From Alnus glutinosa (lineage: Eukaryota; Streptophyta; Magnoliopsida; Fagales; Betulaceae), in NCBI RefSeq assembly GCF_958979055.1, contig NC_084897.1:18949628-19013627 (forward strand): 64,000 bases of DNA, read 5' to 3'. A program made the translations under genes and the position numbers. The notes beneath the pieces were generated by a model. That model was not told the DNA's origin. It did not search any database and saw only the letters and a list, made by a program, of their open reading frames with translations. Below, piece after piece: positions 41,881-54,500 of the stretch. Position 1 is the stretch's first letter. Every line of letters starts with the position of its first letter.

Positions 41881-41932
41881 TATTAATATTCCGTGCTTGC
41901 TTCTTCTCTTTTGTGTTTCGTCCGTGTGGGAC
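41881..41932 (-). promoter_or_regulatory. U1 promoter (USE and TATA), 41.7 kb copy
   Basis: A USE-like GTCCCACACGG (41922-41932; 9 of 11 to the plant consensus RTCCCACATCG) lies 34 bases from a TATA-like tattaatat (about 41880-41888), itself about 24 bases before the U1 start. This spacing is that of Pol II-type plant snRNA genes. Confidence 0.85.
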
Positions 41933-42168
41933 TCGAGTTCCTTCGCAGAACCAAAAATATGGCTTGCTAGCCAAACCCATTGCATGATGCGGCTCTTCAA
42001 GGCAACACAGATAACTTCGTTTTTTCATATTTTAAGCTAAAGTAAGTTGCCCATGGCCGCCATTGTTATCTCACAGTGCATTACTCATTGCTAAATGGGG
42101 ATCTTTAAGAGTAGTCAAAGTTGCGAACTTGTGCTGATAGCCTGATATGATGGTCTTAAGCCCATCAC

Positions 42169-43062
42169 ATGGGTGGCTCTAGCCTTGGGCGATTTAGATG
42201 GTCGCCTAAGGCTCCCAATTGAATCATGTCTCAACTAATAATAATACAATAAATTTATATTTTTTTATAAAAATAAAAATAAAAATAAGGCTTAAAAATG
42301 CATTTTAAGGCTCTAATATGATAAAAAAAAATTAATAAAATACTCTTTAATTAAAGTTCACACTTAATAATTGTACAATAAATATTATTTTGAAAACAAA
42401 TTTTAAGACTTTAATGTGGTAAAAATTTAATAAATAGTTTATAACTAAGGCCCTCAATCATGGTAAAATTAATTACAAATTGAAAGTCTTATTTTTCACA
42501 TTCTGAAAAAAATAAAAAATAATAATAATAATTCATAAATTTTTGAAAAGCTTCATTTATTTACTCTTTTAAAAAACCCAATTTTTACATTCATAAAATT
42601 AGTTCAACGAGCATAATTTTTTCTCCAATGTTTATTTAAATTGAACATTTAGAAAAATATGAAAAAGTCTTCAAAGTGCATAAATTCTCATGTTTGAGTT
42701 GTGCATGATAGATAAAATTACACCATTAGTGGGTTTTTAATGTCCAACAATTTTTTTTTTCTGCATTATGTTCTATTACACATAAATCTTTATATAACTT
42801 ATTTCAATTTTTCCCTTTATTTTTCTTCAAATCTTATTATTTCATGTATTGAATCAAGTGATATATCTAATTAGTTATTAAAAAAAAAGTTTCAAAATAC
42901 ATTTTACAATTAGAAAAAAGTGCTCTAATTGATATATTAAATAAAAAAATATATATAATATAAATATTAAAATAAATTTAATTTAACTAATATTTAAATA
43001 TAAAAAATAACATCACTTAAATTTATCGCCTTAAGCCTCAAAATTTATCCGACCAGCCCTAA
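42169..43062. mobile_element. Non-autonomous hAT element, 894 bp, in the U1 upstream flank
   Basis: Flanked by cccatcac (42161-42168) and cccatcaa (43063-43070), an 8-bp duplication with one mismatch. The related flank at 57.0 kb lacks the insert and reads straight through (ttaagcccaccaacacag), so the empty site is visible. The ends gggtggctctagccttgggc and, inverted, tagggctggtcgg suit a hAT. The interior is AT-rich and non-coding. Confidence 0.8.
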
Positions 43063-43070
43063 CCCATCAA

Positions 43071-43610
43071 CCCAGTCTAGAAAAACTTGCGCGCTTAAAA
43101 TAGTGGGAAAAATGAAAAAGGTTGAGCGCTTGCAATGCTACAATGGCTAACTTCATTGAGTAATTTCAATTTACAGTAGAATAAAAAAGAAAAATCAATT
43201 TACAGTCCCAGAGAGTTTGCAATGGATCATAGTTGTCTACGGGCAAGAGGATCTTGAACTTTTTTAGTTCGTTTATGGAAGTGGGCCTTTTATATAATTT
43301 GGGCCATAGGCTTATTAATGAGATTAAATTGTGTTTATAGAACAAAATTTTGAGGAAATTAAACCCAACGAATAGCATTATTGGTTAAGGATTATAGGAT
43401 TATACCTCATGATATGGAGGTTAATTTGACTAAATTTTCGTGTAGTATACAATTTTATTTTATTTTTTTAATTTTTTTAATTTATGTTGTTTGTCCATTG
43501 GAGAACCATCAAGCCCACGCGGTACACAATGGAAGCTAACCCTCTTTCTTTCCTTTATCCCCTTTCTTGGTAAATAGAATGCAAGAGAATAAAATTAGAG
43601 GAAGGAAGAA

Positions 43611-43656
<46 letters not shown>

Positions 43657-44950
43657 AGGAATTCTTACATTATGACTTGTTTGGTGTGTGATTTTTTGAA
43701 AAATTGCAAATAACGAGAAAACTTGTTTTTCGAAATTATGTTTAGATGGTTTATAAAATTTGAGACAAAATTATAAAAAGTTGGATAAAATCTTAGTAGA
43801 ATTTGAATTCTAAAAAATAGTATTTGAAAAACCAAAACTACCCAAACATGCCATAGTCTCTAAATGTGCTATGCTTTCTTTGAGAATTGGAGAATTTTCC
43901 TATAATTCAGTTGGTAGGAATTTATGTAAAAATAAAACAACTTATAAAGTTGAATGATATTCAGAGTAGACCCAAGTCCAAGGCCCAGCTTGATAAAAAA
44001 TAAAGGCCCTGGCAAGAAGAACTAACGTGGTTAAGCCTAAACACCTACATCCATGACCTATAAAAATCTTAAGATAAATTATGGGCCTATTTGGTAAACT
44101 TTACCATACCTCTTTTCACTTTTTAAACACTATAAACTTTCCTTAGCCCTCATCACTAAACACTTCTAAAAACAAAATACAAAACCTTTCTCAAAATCCA
44201 AAACATTTAACAAAAAAAAACACTAGATTTTTCTTTTAAAAGAAGTGATGTGTGGGCCACCGTGTGGTGGCGACTCTTGGCCGCCATATGGCAGCTGCCG
44301 TGTAGCAGCCCTGTGATGGCCGTCACTCAATTCTGATGACCATCGCTAAGGCCGTTGGAACACCACCATGGCAGCACACTTTCGAAATTTTATTTATTCT
44401 ATAAAAGTATTTGTCAAATTTTAATTTTTACAAGACGCTCTTCCAAAATTGTGCCACATCAATTTTTAACCCTTTTCAAATGTGCCCCTGTCAAATCAAT
44501 TCTCAATTTTACATTTTTCAAAATTCGAAACGGTTCTTAAAATTTTATCAAATGCATCTATTTTTTTTTTATTAACTTAATTCAAATTATGTATTACAAG
44601 AAGTGTTTATATAGAAACTATATAATTCATTAGAAGTTAGAAATTAAGACGATGAACCTCAATCAATTGTTTGCTTTTTCCTTTTTCTTTTAGAATCAAA
44701 TGATTTTGCGACTATTCATGGATGCCAGTGGAATGATCTTTCCCACTATTTGTTAGTACAATTAATCTTAGATGGGGGACAATGGTGGGGGATATTGGGC
44801 TAGGTTGTTGTCCATGCAAAATTTATTTATTTATTTTTATTTTACACATAAGGTATCATGACTGCTTGTATCTTCCATTTATTAGCTAGGTTTGGCTATG
44901 GATGGCCTGAATGATGATAAGAGAGTAATCTCCTTTTAAGATCATATTAT
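43071..44950. other. Intergenic, no gene; repeats
   Basis: It starts with duplicated U1 flank (to about 43180). It has a TA microsatellite at about 43613-43653 and a probable non-autonomous DNA element at about 44087-44555 with a GC-rich core and ends containing tttggtaaactt and, inverted, tttgataaaat. Nothing coding is supported. Confidence 0.55.
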
Positions 44951-44954
44951 GTAT

Positions 44955-45095
44955 GAGTAATGTTATATATCACATATTTATTTTATAAGTATCTTACAAT
45001 GTTGATGTGTCAGTATTACTAATTATTGATTTAATAATGACATAATGATTGGTTGAGACTGCTACATCAGTATTATAAGATAGTTAGAACATATT
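44955..45095. mobile_element. MITE, about 140 bp
   Basis: The left part (aatgttatatatcacatatt, gatgtgtcagtatta) pairs with the right part (actgctacatcagtattata, agaacatattt) as imperfect inverted repeats. Non-coding. Confidence 0.55.
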
Positions 45096-45212
45096 TGAGA
45101 TTGTGTTGAAAGCTGAAAAAGTACTTTTAGCATCGAAAAGGTAGTGTCAAACAAAAAAGTGGTATGTTTTGTAAAAAAGTCCAAAAAGGATTTGCCCACT
45201 TTTACCCATCTC

Positions 45213-45427
45213 TTTTATAAATTCATTATTGAATTTGTGAGACCACATGTTTGTTCCATGTGGTCCCATATATTTAATGGTGGATTTATCAATGAAAAAT
45301 TATATAAATACATCTCTTACACATCTCATTTTAAAATTTACCATTGAATTTATGGGACCCAATGTTGGGTTCTACAAATTCAATGGTGAATTTAAAACTT
45401 GGTTGTATAGAGATGTGTAAGAGATGT
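45213..45427. repeat. Two adjacent related hairpins
   Basis: The first hairpin (about 45213-45290) pairs around gaccacatg/catgtggtc. The second (45310-45427) has arms of about 54 bases, opening acatctcttacacatctc and closing gagatgtgtaagagatgt, nearly perfect, with loop tgttgggtt. Both contain ccattgaattt-like segments, so they seem to be copies of one fold-back unit. Confidence 0.85.
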
Positions 45428-45452
45428 ATGTGAGTAAGAAGTCCTTCATATG

Positions 45453-46538
45453 TAGGGGTCGGCAAATACCCGTAGATCCGCCCCGACCCGCGCCAACCGC
45501 CCCGTGATTTTCGGTTTTCACGTTGTTCTGTGCGGTCACGGTTTGAGTTTTCCTCAAACCGTGCGGGGCGGGGCGGGTCTCGGGTCGCATGATGAAAAAT
45601 CCCCGGGTTCCCGCCCCGCACCACCCCATATCTTATACTTACACAACAAAAAACCCTAACCCTCCCCCCATCGCGCCGCAGGAAGGAAAAAAAAATGCAG
45701 TCTTCTTTATGCATTTCTGCGCCGCAGCCTCTAAAGTATTCTTCGTTCTTCTCTTCTCTGTTATTCTCTTCACTCTTCGTTGATTTCGTTCAGCTTATGA
45801 TCTGATCTTCTCTTCGTTATCTAACTCTGAGGAAGAAGACGACCAAAGAAATGAAAAGAGAAGGGCTTGCAGAGAAAATCATAGAAGGCTTTAGAACTAG
45901 AAAGAAGGGTACGTGGCAGTCTCTAGTCAAAATAGCCTACAGCTGAAAGCCATGCGTTGGTTACAGGAAAGTGGCTTACAGCTGTTTTGAACAAATACCC
46001 ATGCGACTTGGCGGACCTGCGTTGGTTTATTTACGTAAGTTCTTAAAACAATACAATTGTAAGGAGAAAAATGATTAAAGTGTGAAAAGTGTGAAGTAAA
46101 GTAGGAAGATTGGAATGATCCATAACCAAAAGTCCACGTGCCTTATTCTTCTTCTTATTCATTTATTGGCTTCATTTACGAAATTACCCCATATCCTCCT
46201 TCTTATTCAGTTATTGTCTTCATTTCTTTTACTGCCCCATATCCTTCTTCTTCTTCATTTACTGGTCTTCTTCTTATTCTTTGTATTTTTCTTCTTCTCC
46301 TCCTCCTCCATTGACCACTTCTAATCTCTTAGATCGACTCAGATCTCCTCCTCCTTTCTAACTATGATCGATCTCCCTCTAAAACCCGCAAAATCCGCAC
46401 TCGCAGAAACCTCCCGCAAACCTGCGGCTTCAGTAAACATAGTTGCGGCTACTGGTGCGATTTTCGCAACCCGCAGGGATGTGGGGCGGGGGCGAAAAGG
46501 GCGGAAATCTGCCCCTCACCGCCTCGTGCACACCCCTA
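45453..46538. mobile_element. Non-autonomous hAT element, 1,086 bp
   Basis: Ends taggggtcggcaa (left) and, inverted, taggggtgtgcac (right). Flanking 8-bp duplication ttcatatg / ctcatatg with one mismatch. Both subterminal regions are GC-rich (ccgccccgacccgcgcc; ccgccccgcaccaccc). No transposase. The interior includes T-rich, repeated cttcttcttattcat motifs. Confidence 0.85.
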
Positions 46539-46546
46539 CTCATATG

Positions 46547-47962
46547 TCATTTTTGTGTCCATAAAAAAATTGAGGTGCCTTTTAAAATCACCATTAAACT
46601 TCTAATTGATCATTATTGAATTTTTATAAAATAATGAATTTAAAGCCACCACATTTTTAGAGGGACGCAAGAGTGACACATAAGGGACTTCTAGAATTAC
46701 TCGATATATGTGTATCATTTCTTTTTGCAAATATCTTATGTGGAGCTGAACAAAAGATAAAAACCAAACATTTATCTATCATTTATGTGCTTTTATTCTT
46801 AAATTTATATACATCCGAAATGCTCATGTATTACTATATTTCAGTCATCATCATTGTAATTGAGTATTGGTTCTTCGAACTCAACTCGAAAAATATCGAA
46901 AAATATATATGTAAATTCGATTTCGGCTCGAGCTGGAGTCAAACTTTAGAAACATGTTCGAGCCTAGTTCAATAGAAATCAATCAAGTTCAAATTCGACT
47001 CATTTAATTATACAAATTGAGTTGGAACTCGAGTTACATACATTTTTTATTATGAAATTAAGATTAATTTTATACCATAAAATTGCTAAGCCAGACATTA
47101 TAAAATTTACATAAATTTACATAAATATATAATAAAAATGTGGCATGTAACACTCCTCTCTTAATACTTTAGAATTGTTTGTAAATGCCGGGGACATGCA
47201 TAGCCAATCCCGCTCTTATTCCACGGGGATCTATTTCCTCTAACAGGGAAAGGGAGGCTACCACCTCCTTTTGTAACAAAATAAAAAATAAAAAATAAAT
47301 AAATATATTATCATTTGCATGAATCCACGCCACGGCAATAAAAGTTGAAATAATTAATTTGGAATTTGATCATTGTGCTTGCATTATACGCTATGAGCCT
47401 ATGAGTCACAAGGCAATCAAAGTTATAATAATTAATTTGGGGAACATTCATTATTGTGTTTTTAAATTAAGATATATACCAGAACGAATTTCAAGGTTCC
47501 TCCCAAATTAAATCTTATTAAACCCTATTACAAGCAAATTCTGGTCAACACCGACGATTACAGCGCCATGCTCTTATCACAAAGGAAGTTTTGGTCAAAG
47601 CCTACACCTCGTGTCGTGTAACGTGATGGATTCCAATAATAGTACCATTTATTCCTTACTATTATAATGGTGATATCAAAACTATATGTTGTCGGTCCAC
47701 GTTTTTAATAAAAAAAAAAAATAAATAAGAACAAAAGATCAGGTGCCGGGACAGATCTATTTGCCATTCTTAGTTTATTTCTTTTAAATATTTAAAATCC
47801 CCTGGACATATATATCAAATACAAAATCAGAGATAAAAATATATTTAATTTTCATCTATAATGGAACCAGATCCAATCTTATTTACCTAACACGCTGTTT
47901 CAATATTTTATCTCTTAAATTAACTAAAACCTTTAAACTGTTAAGAATAAATGTAGCATAAA

Positions 47963-47998
<36 letters not shown>

Positions 47999-48338
47999 TT
48001 TAGTCACCCTTCATTTTCATTAATTTGAGAAAGTAAGAACACTGCGATCAACAATTACAATATTAAGAATACAGTGAGGGGCTTCCTCTATATGAACTTG
48101 TTCGTCCATAAGAGAAAACGATTCGTTGACTAGCCTACGAGTTATATCATATGCGCCTCCTATCCGACATATAACTCTGCATTTTCAGTTAATTGACTAT
48201 AATTGCACCAATTTATTCATTTCATTTTTCAATGCGTGCACAATCTGAAAAGCGTAGCCTTCTACTTCTACCTTTTGATGTCTCAACTTCCTGTTGTAAA
48301 CTTCTTTAAACAGTTGTTGAAGAGGTAGTATGTAACGT

Positions 48339-48373
<35 letters not shown>

Positions 48374-48550
48374 TTATGAGCTATATGTATATACGAGGAA
48401 TGCTAGAGTATTTTTTGGTGTTCTCCCGGGATGGCATAAATATAGTTTTTTTGATTCAAAAATTGCATCTATGCCATCCAAAAGGACATAGATGTAATTT
48501 TTTTAATTACCTTTATATCGTGCCATGAGAACACCAAAAGATGCTCTAAC

Positions 48551-48587
<37 letters not shown>

Positions 48588-49388
48588 CCGTAGGTGATAT
48601 GTATAACTGAGACTAATGTATAAGTATCCCTAATCTACCAAATACATTTGAATTAGATTGTCATGTACATGTCACGGGCAGAATCTTGTCCACAGAGGTA
48701 AACAATATTTGTTCAAAGCAAGATTGAGACATTAATGATTAAGAAAATTGGGGGAAAAAAAGGTTTAAAGGGATAAGGAGAAAAAGAGGCAATAACAAAT
48801 TGACGACGACAGCTACAGGCTACTTGATAAAAAGCGTACTTCTTATGTTTGTCACCTTGACAGATGTAAAATTATTCTTATAATATTTTTTAGGTAAAAA
48901 GGAGAACATTTTTAGTCTTCTTAAGATGCATGATTTAATAGATTTAATTTTCTACCTGAAAAAAGATTGAAGGTATATTTTTTTGAGAATTATTATTATT
49001 ATTTTATTTAAAAAGTGTGTTTTTCATTCCCTTGGAACATTATCACGAAGCTGTTTGGTGACCATGCTAAAAATTTTTAATTTTCATTTCACTTTTTTCT
49101 AAAAAATAAAATAAAAAATATTTTAATTTTTTTACACTTTTTACATCACATCAATAATTTTTTATTATTATTTAAAAAAAAAACCCACTACAAAATAAAA
49201 TTTTTTCACATTTCTATAAAAAATTTTCAAATTTTATATCACATCAATAATTTCTCCCTAATATTTAAATAAATATTTCAATCCACGATTACTTGCCAAA
49301 CAATTTTCATGATTTCAATGGCCCGTATATGTTAAATCAAATCAAATCCAAATTACAGTTTCGCCGGCCGAGGACAAAGTCTTTGGCA
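46547..49388. other. Intergenic upstream of the cysteine synthase gene
   Basis: No gene supported. It contains a tcgaactcaactcga-rich repeat (about 46860-47040) typical of degraded hAT ends, long T runs (about 47966 and 48340), a MITE (48395-48551), and TA runs near 48555. Confidence 0.6.
48395..48551. mobile_element. MITE, about 157 bp
   Basis: The left end aatgctagagtattttttgg and the inverse of the right end (gaacaccaaaagatgctcta) match over about 40 bases. Non-coding, just outside a TA microsatellite. Confidence 0.75.
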
Positions 49389-49396
49389 ATATATAA
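49389..49396 (+). promoter_or_regulatory. Probable TATA box of the cysteine synthase gene
   Basis: The motif atatataa is followed about 30-35 bases on by a likely start region. The leader then reads ctctgtgtctctctcg and has an intron: donor gtgagac at 49544, acceptor ttttgcag ending at 50336. A 5'UTR intron is common in cytosolic OAS-TL genes. Confidence 0.6.
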
Positions 49397-50348
49397 GAAA
49401 AAAGTCCCACTACTAATAACGCCAGAGATTTCTTAGGATTTCCGCTAGTCTCTGTGTCTCTCTCGTTCTCGTGAGTATTTCACCGGCCGAGGCTGTCTTG
49501 GACTCTTTGTCTTACCTTCTCTGCTCGGATAAGCTTTTTCGTGGTGAGACTTTTAAGCTGATTACACTTGCATATTTATCATTTTCTTGTTTTGTTTCAA
49601 AGATCTCTCCAGAAGCTCTGCATTGTATGGTATATTCCAAGGTTCTTGAATTTTTTCTTGAAAGTTATAATTTTTTCAGAACCATTTGTGTCTTGAATTT
49701 GTATGGTGTATATACGTTTATTTTTCTTGGGTTAATATGTTTGTTTATTATTATTTTTTGCATATTAATCGAATGATTTTAAAACACTTGTGCTTTTTGA
49801 CCTTTATATTATTGATCAATCTTTTGTACTATATGGTTTTCTGGGTCAGTTTTAGATTTTCTGAAAATTGAGGTTTTTCAGAGAACACAAATAAGAAACT
49901 GCTTATATTTTGACGCAATTTTATCTCTCCTGTTTTTTTTTTTTTTTTTTTTTTGCTTTGTTATTTGTCTATGACATTGTTTTGGTTCCTGTTTGTTGAT
50001 ATGGAGTTGGTGATCTTAGTAGTTGTTGGAATGAAGTGTCAGGGATTTTTTTGGTTACTGAGAAAATGGAAGAGTTGAAAGAGAACAAAACTTTGAGAGC
50101 CTCAAAATGAAGAAAAAAGAAATCCCATTTGGTCAACTTGTTGAACATATTATTATTATTATTGTTATTTTTATTTTTAATGTGCTTACAGTTAAAATTT
50201 TCAATGATCCATCCAAATCTTTTGTCAGTATGTTGGATTGTTATTCTTCTTCTGTTATTATATGTGCATATTAATTGATAAAGATTTTATATACGTTTGT
50301 TTTTGCTGATCCCTTTATCTTTCATCATTTTTGCAGAGGTGTGATAAA

Positions 50349-51443
50349 ATGGCGGAGGAGAAGTCTGTGATTGCAAAAGATGTTACTGAAGTAAGCTATG
50401 TTCATCTCTATCTTAATGCGCATATTATTATCTTCATACCAAAAGACACTAGCTTACTCTCTGAATCTTTTCATTTTGGACATGTACAGTTGATTGGTAA
50501 AACACCAATGGTATATCTCAACCATGTGGTAGATGGTTGTGTCGCCCGAATTGCTGCTAAGCTAGAGATGATGGAACCCTGCTCTAGTGTCAAAGACAGG
50601 TACTTACAGTTCTTTGGTTATTGTATTAGAATAACTGATTACGTAAAAGCTATGTAATCATTATTTTCTTTCATGATCATTATTATTTGGCTTCATTTGC
50701 TTGCACAAAATTGGATTTGATTGGAATCTTAATTCTGTGTGTTTGATATCCTGCATTCTGGATAATGTTTTTATGGAGTTGCATTTTTATGAAATTTTTA
50801 TTCAAACTCATGATCATCGGTAAACTGAGAAACTTGGTAGCTTTTTTTGGGTTTCCTCGAAATTTTCCATGCCCCAATCCACGCAATCAAATGCTGCCTT
50901 AAAATTATATATACTGGTGAGAATTTTTTATTTTTATTTTTTTCCGCTCAATATGATTTCCAAATTCTTTCTCAATTGCAGAATTGGATATAGCATGATT
51001 ACTGATGCAGAGGAGAAGGGTCTCATTACTCCGGGTGAGGTTAGTAATTAAATCGTCCTCATGTAGACATGTTCTGGGATTCTAAATCCATTTTTGGATG
51101 CCCCCACTCGAAATCTGAGTGGATATTCACTTTTGGTTATTGCTTTCCAAATTCGTGATTAAGGCCTATTTGCAGCACGCATGTTTGCATTGTCTCCTGT
51201 TGATACCACTGCTATGTTAGTTTCAGTGCAACAACTTGGGTTGTGTATAATATGATGTTTACAGATTGGACTTTCTTTACATTGTACACATACATAGAGT
51301 GGCACAAATTTCATAAATAGTTGAAATAGAGAAGTGCTATAATTATACTAACCTTTTAAGCATTTCTTTTACTGGTTCAAAGCTCACCCATGATTTGATG
51401 TGCCATTCCATCTTCAACTTTAAAGTTCTACTGGAAATTAATC

Positions 51444-51505
<62 letters not shown>

Positions 51506-54500
51506 CCCAAAATCCATACAGAAGAATATAGGTTGTCAAGAAGAAAAGATTTAAATGGTTAGTAAGCTCGTTGGTTTTATATACTTGAGTGTAATTTTTG
51601 TACTTCACAGGAAATGAAGTGAATGAGGAAACTTTGAATTGACAACTTTTTCTTGTTATTCATGCTGTAGAGTGTCCTCATTGAGCCTACCAGTGGAAAC
51701 ACTGGCATAGGTTTGGCATTCATGGCCGCTGCCAAGGGTTACAAACTCATAATTACCATGCCTGCTTCAATGAGTCTTGAAAGAAGAATAATTCTTAAAG
51801 CTTTTGGAGCTGAATTGGTTCTAACAGATCCAGCCAGGGGCATGAAAGGGGCTGTTCAGAAGGCAGAAGAGATACTTGCAAAGACTCCCAATGCTTATGT
51901 GCTACAGCAATTTGAAAACCCTGCAAACCCAAAGGTATAATTTGGATCAATGTTTTGTGCATGTACGAGTACCTAGTTGGAAAGATTGACTATCCAATAC
52001 TTCTTTTGTATTTAGGTCCATTATGAGACCACTGGACCTGAGATCTGGAAAGGCTCTGGTGGGAAGGTTGATGCGCTTGTTTCTGGGATAGGAACTGGAG
52101 GTACAATAACAGGTGCAGGGAAGTATCTCAAAGAGCAAAACCCTGACATTAAGGTTAGCTTTTTTAGTTTGTCTGAGTTAGAGAGAAGTCATTATGTAAA
52201 TTTTTTGATGTTTGTTTGTTTATAATGTTCTTATCCCTTTTGTTTTGTTTTTAGCTCTATGGGATTGAACCAGTTGAAAGTGCGGTACTATCTGGAGGGA
52301 AACCGGGTGGGTGATGATGTTTTACATTGTTCATTCAACTTTTGATTATTTACCTTATTCCTGTAGTTGCTATTACATTTTTTTCTTCTTCTTTGTGGTA
52401 TGGATTTTATTGGCTTAGCAACATGGACAAAAGGATATGGGTTGCACTTGGTGCTTGGAGGCTGCATCATTTAAGATTTCCTTTTGACTACTTTGCTTGA
52501 GTTTTTAATATTTCATAGAAACTGGTCTTAATTTATCTCTCTTTAAACTTGTTCTTCCACACACAACTTGACCTCCTTGTGTCTTTGCTAGAGCCATTGC
52601 ATTTATTGCTGATATGAAAGTGTTTCTTTCTGCGTCTTAATTTTATATCTATTTAAGTGTCTAGCTCCTGCCTAAAGATTCTATCCTTAGATGCATTTCC
52701 ATGGATGGGATTTTAGGGCTTTGGTTAAATAGTTATGCATTTAGGACTACAGTAATGTAGAAGACCGTGGACCTTGGGCTGGCTAGTTGGACACCCAGCC
52801 CCATCAGGCAGAGAAAACTCAGTTGACCCTGCTAATTCATATGTGCAGGTAGTTGAGCTAGTCCACTAAAAGAGGTCCTGTCATATTTGACCTATTCTGT
52901 GTTGGCTTATTAAAAACTGATTCTGTTCATGTTTTTAGCTGTTCACTATTGTTTTTACTGATATAGTTCCAGTTAATATTTTTTCCTTTCTTTCTTTGGT
53001 TACTAGAGTTCGATATTTTGTTTGGCTTGTTTGGACTCATAAACGTAATGGGGTTTACCCATTGTTTGACACATTTCTGTCAAGTTGCCTCAACAGTTTT
53101 GTAGCTGGAAAATATGTCTAGGAGTTGAACTGGTCTACTAAAAACAGTTGCTATTATATTCAACCCATTCCATGTTGGTATATTGAAAACTGATTCTGTT
53201 TGTGCTCTCAGCTGTTACTATTTTTTTACTGATACTGACCCAACCCAGTTCAACCTTTCTTCCTTTTTTGTTTCTACGGTTTTTAGAAGTTTAACTTTTT
53301 GTTCGACTTGTTTGGACTTACACATGTACTGTATTTTCCTATTTTGGACACATTTCTATCAAGTTGCCTCATCAGCGGTGTTGTTAGATAATTTTCTTTT
53401 GTTCCTTAGGTTATTGAGGCTTTTTTCTTTTTCTTTTTCTTTTCTTTTTTTTTTGGGGGGGAGGGGTAACCCCTCTCAACTACCACTCATTTACACATTG
53501 CCCCCACGAATTACCAATTGTCATACTCAACCCCCTTCAACTACCAATCGTTGGCAAAAAAGCCCTTCTGTTAGCCTAGTGTGTTAAATTTGACAGAAAA
53601 AAGCACATGTGACATGCATGTGCTCATTTTCACTTGAAACTACGAAAATCTTTATGTATTTCATTGGTAAAGTAGTAAATTGGCATCAAATTTGTTTGCT
53701 CCAGGCCAGTCAGTTTCAATTTGATAACTCTTTTTTCGGGTAAGAAAATTGATGACAGTTTGAATGCTATGTAATGTACCTATATTCCTCAAGTCCCTTT
53801 GCCTCTCTTTATATTATTTGTCTAATCTATATTTTGGAATGTGATTTTCCATGACATAGACAATTAAAACTTTGTCTAGGATAACTCTGCCTTAATTGTC
53901 ATGGGCCACTGCCATTTTTTATGTTCTTGTGTTTGATAGCATCTCCTCAAACTCTTAAAATTCTACAGCAAGATTGTTTGCATATCTGCCCTATTTGAAG
54001 TTAGCAACACCTTACATTGTCTTTTGCCCAGCTTGATTGACTGCATGCTTGTCAATCTCTAGGTCCACATAAAATCCAAGGAATTGGTGCTGGCTTCATC
54101 CCTGGAGTCTTGGAGGTCAATATACTTGATGAAGTTATTCAAGTAAGCCTCAAAACTTTAAATTGGCATATCTCTTAGTTAGCATGTGGAGTTGTCTGTT
54201 TTTGTAGTAATTGTGAAATTTTTTATTTTATTTTTAAGCAAAAACGTGAAGCGGTAGTATATTATGAAGAAAAAGTTACCCAAAAGGGGGAAAAAAGAAA
54301 AGAGGAAACATCGTTGTTGGACATGTAATCCTACTGTAATGAATTTGACCACTTTTTGAGGTCATCCACTTGACTGGGACCTGATGATTCAAGTGACAGT
54401 CCCCTTGCATTGAATGTAATAAGCGCTATATAGTCCAGAGTGTGCACCCCACCCCCCTTTGGTTGAAGTGACATTCAAATGTAATAAGTGTTTCTTTAAG

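Noticed and set aside
41767-42028. Two short minus-strand reading frames over the 41.7 kb U1 gene
   Set aside because: The DNA is a U1 snRNA gene and its promoter; the frames have no protein similarity and are chance openings. The same holds for the frame at 58089-58438.
49471-49871. Open frames in the OASA 5' leader region
   Set aside because: They run through the 5'UTR intron, are T-rich and hydrophobic only by composition, and start codons there are not conserved features.
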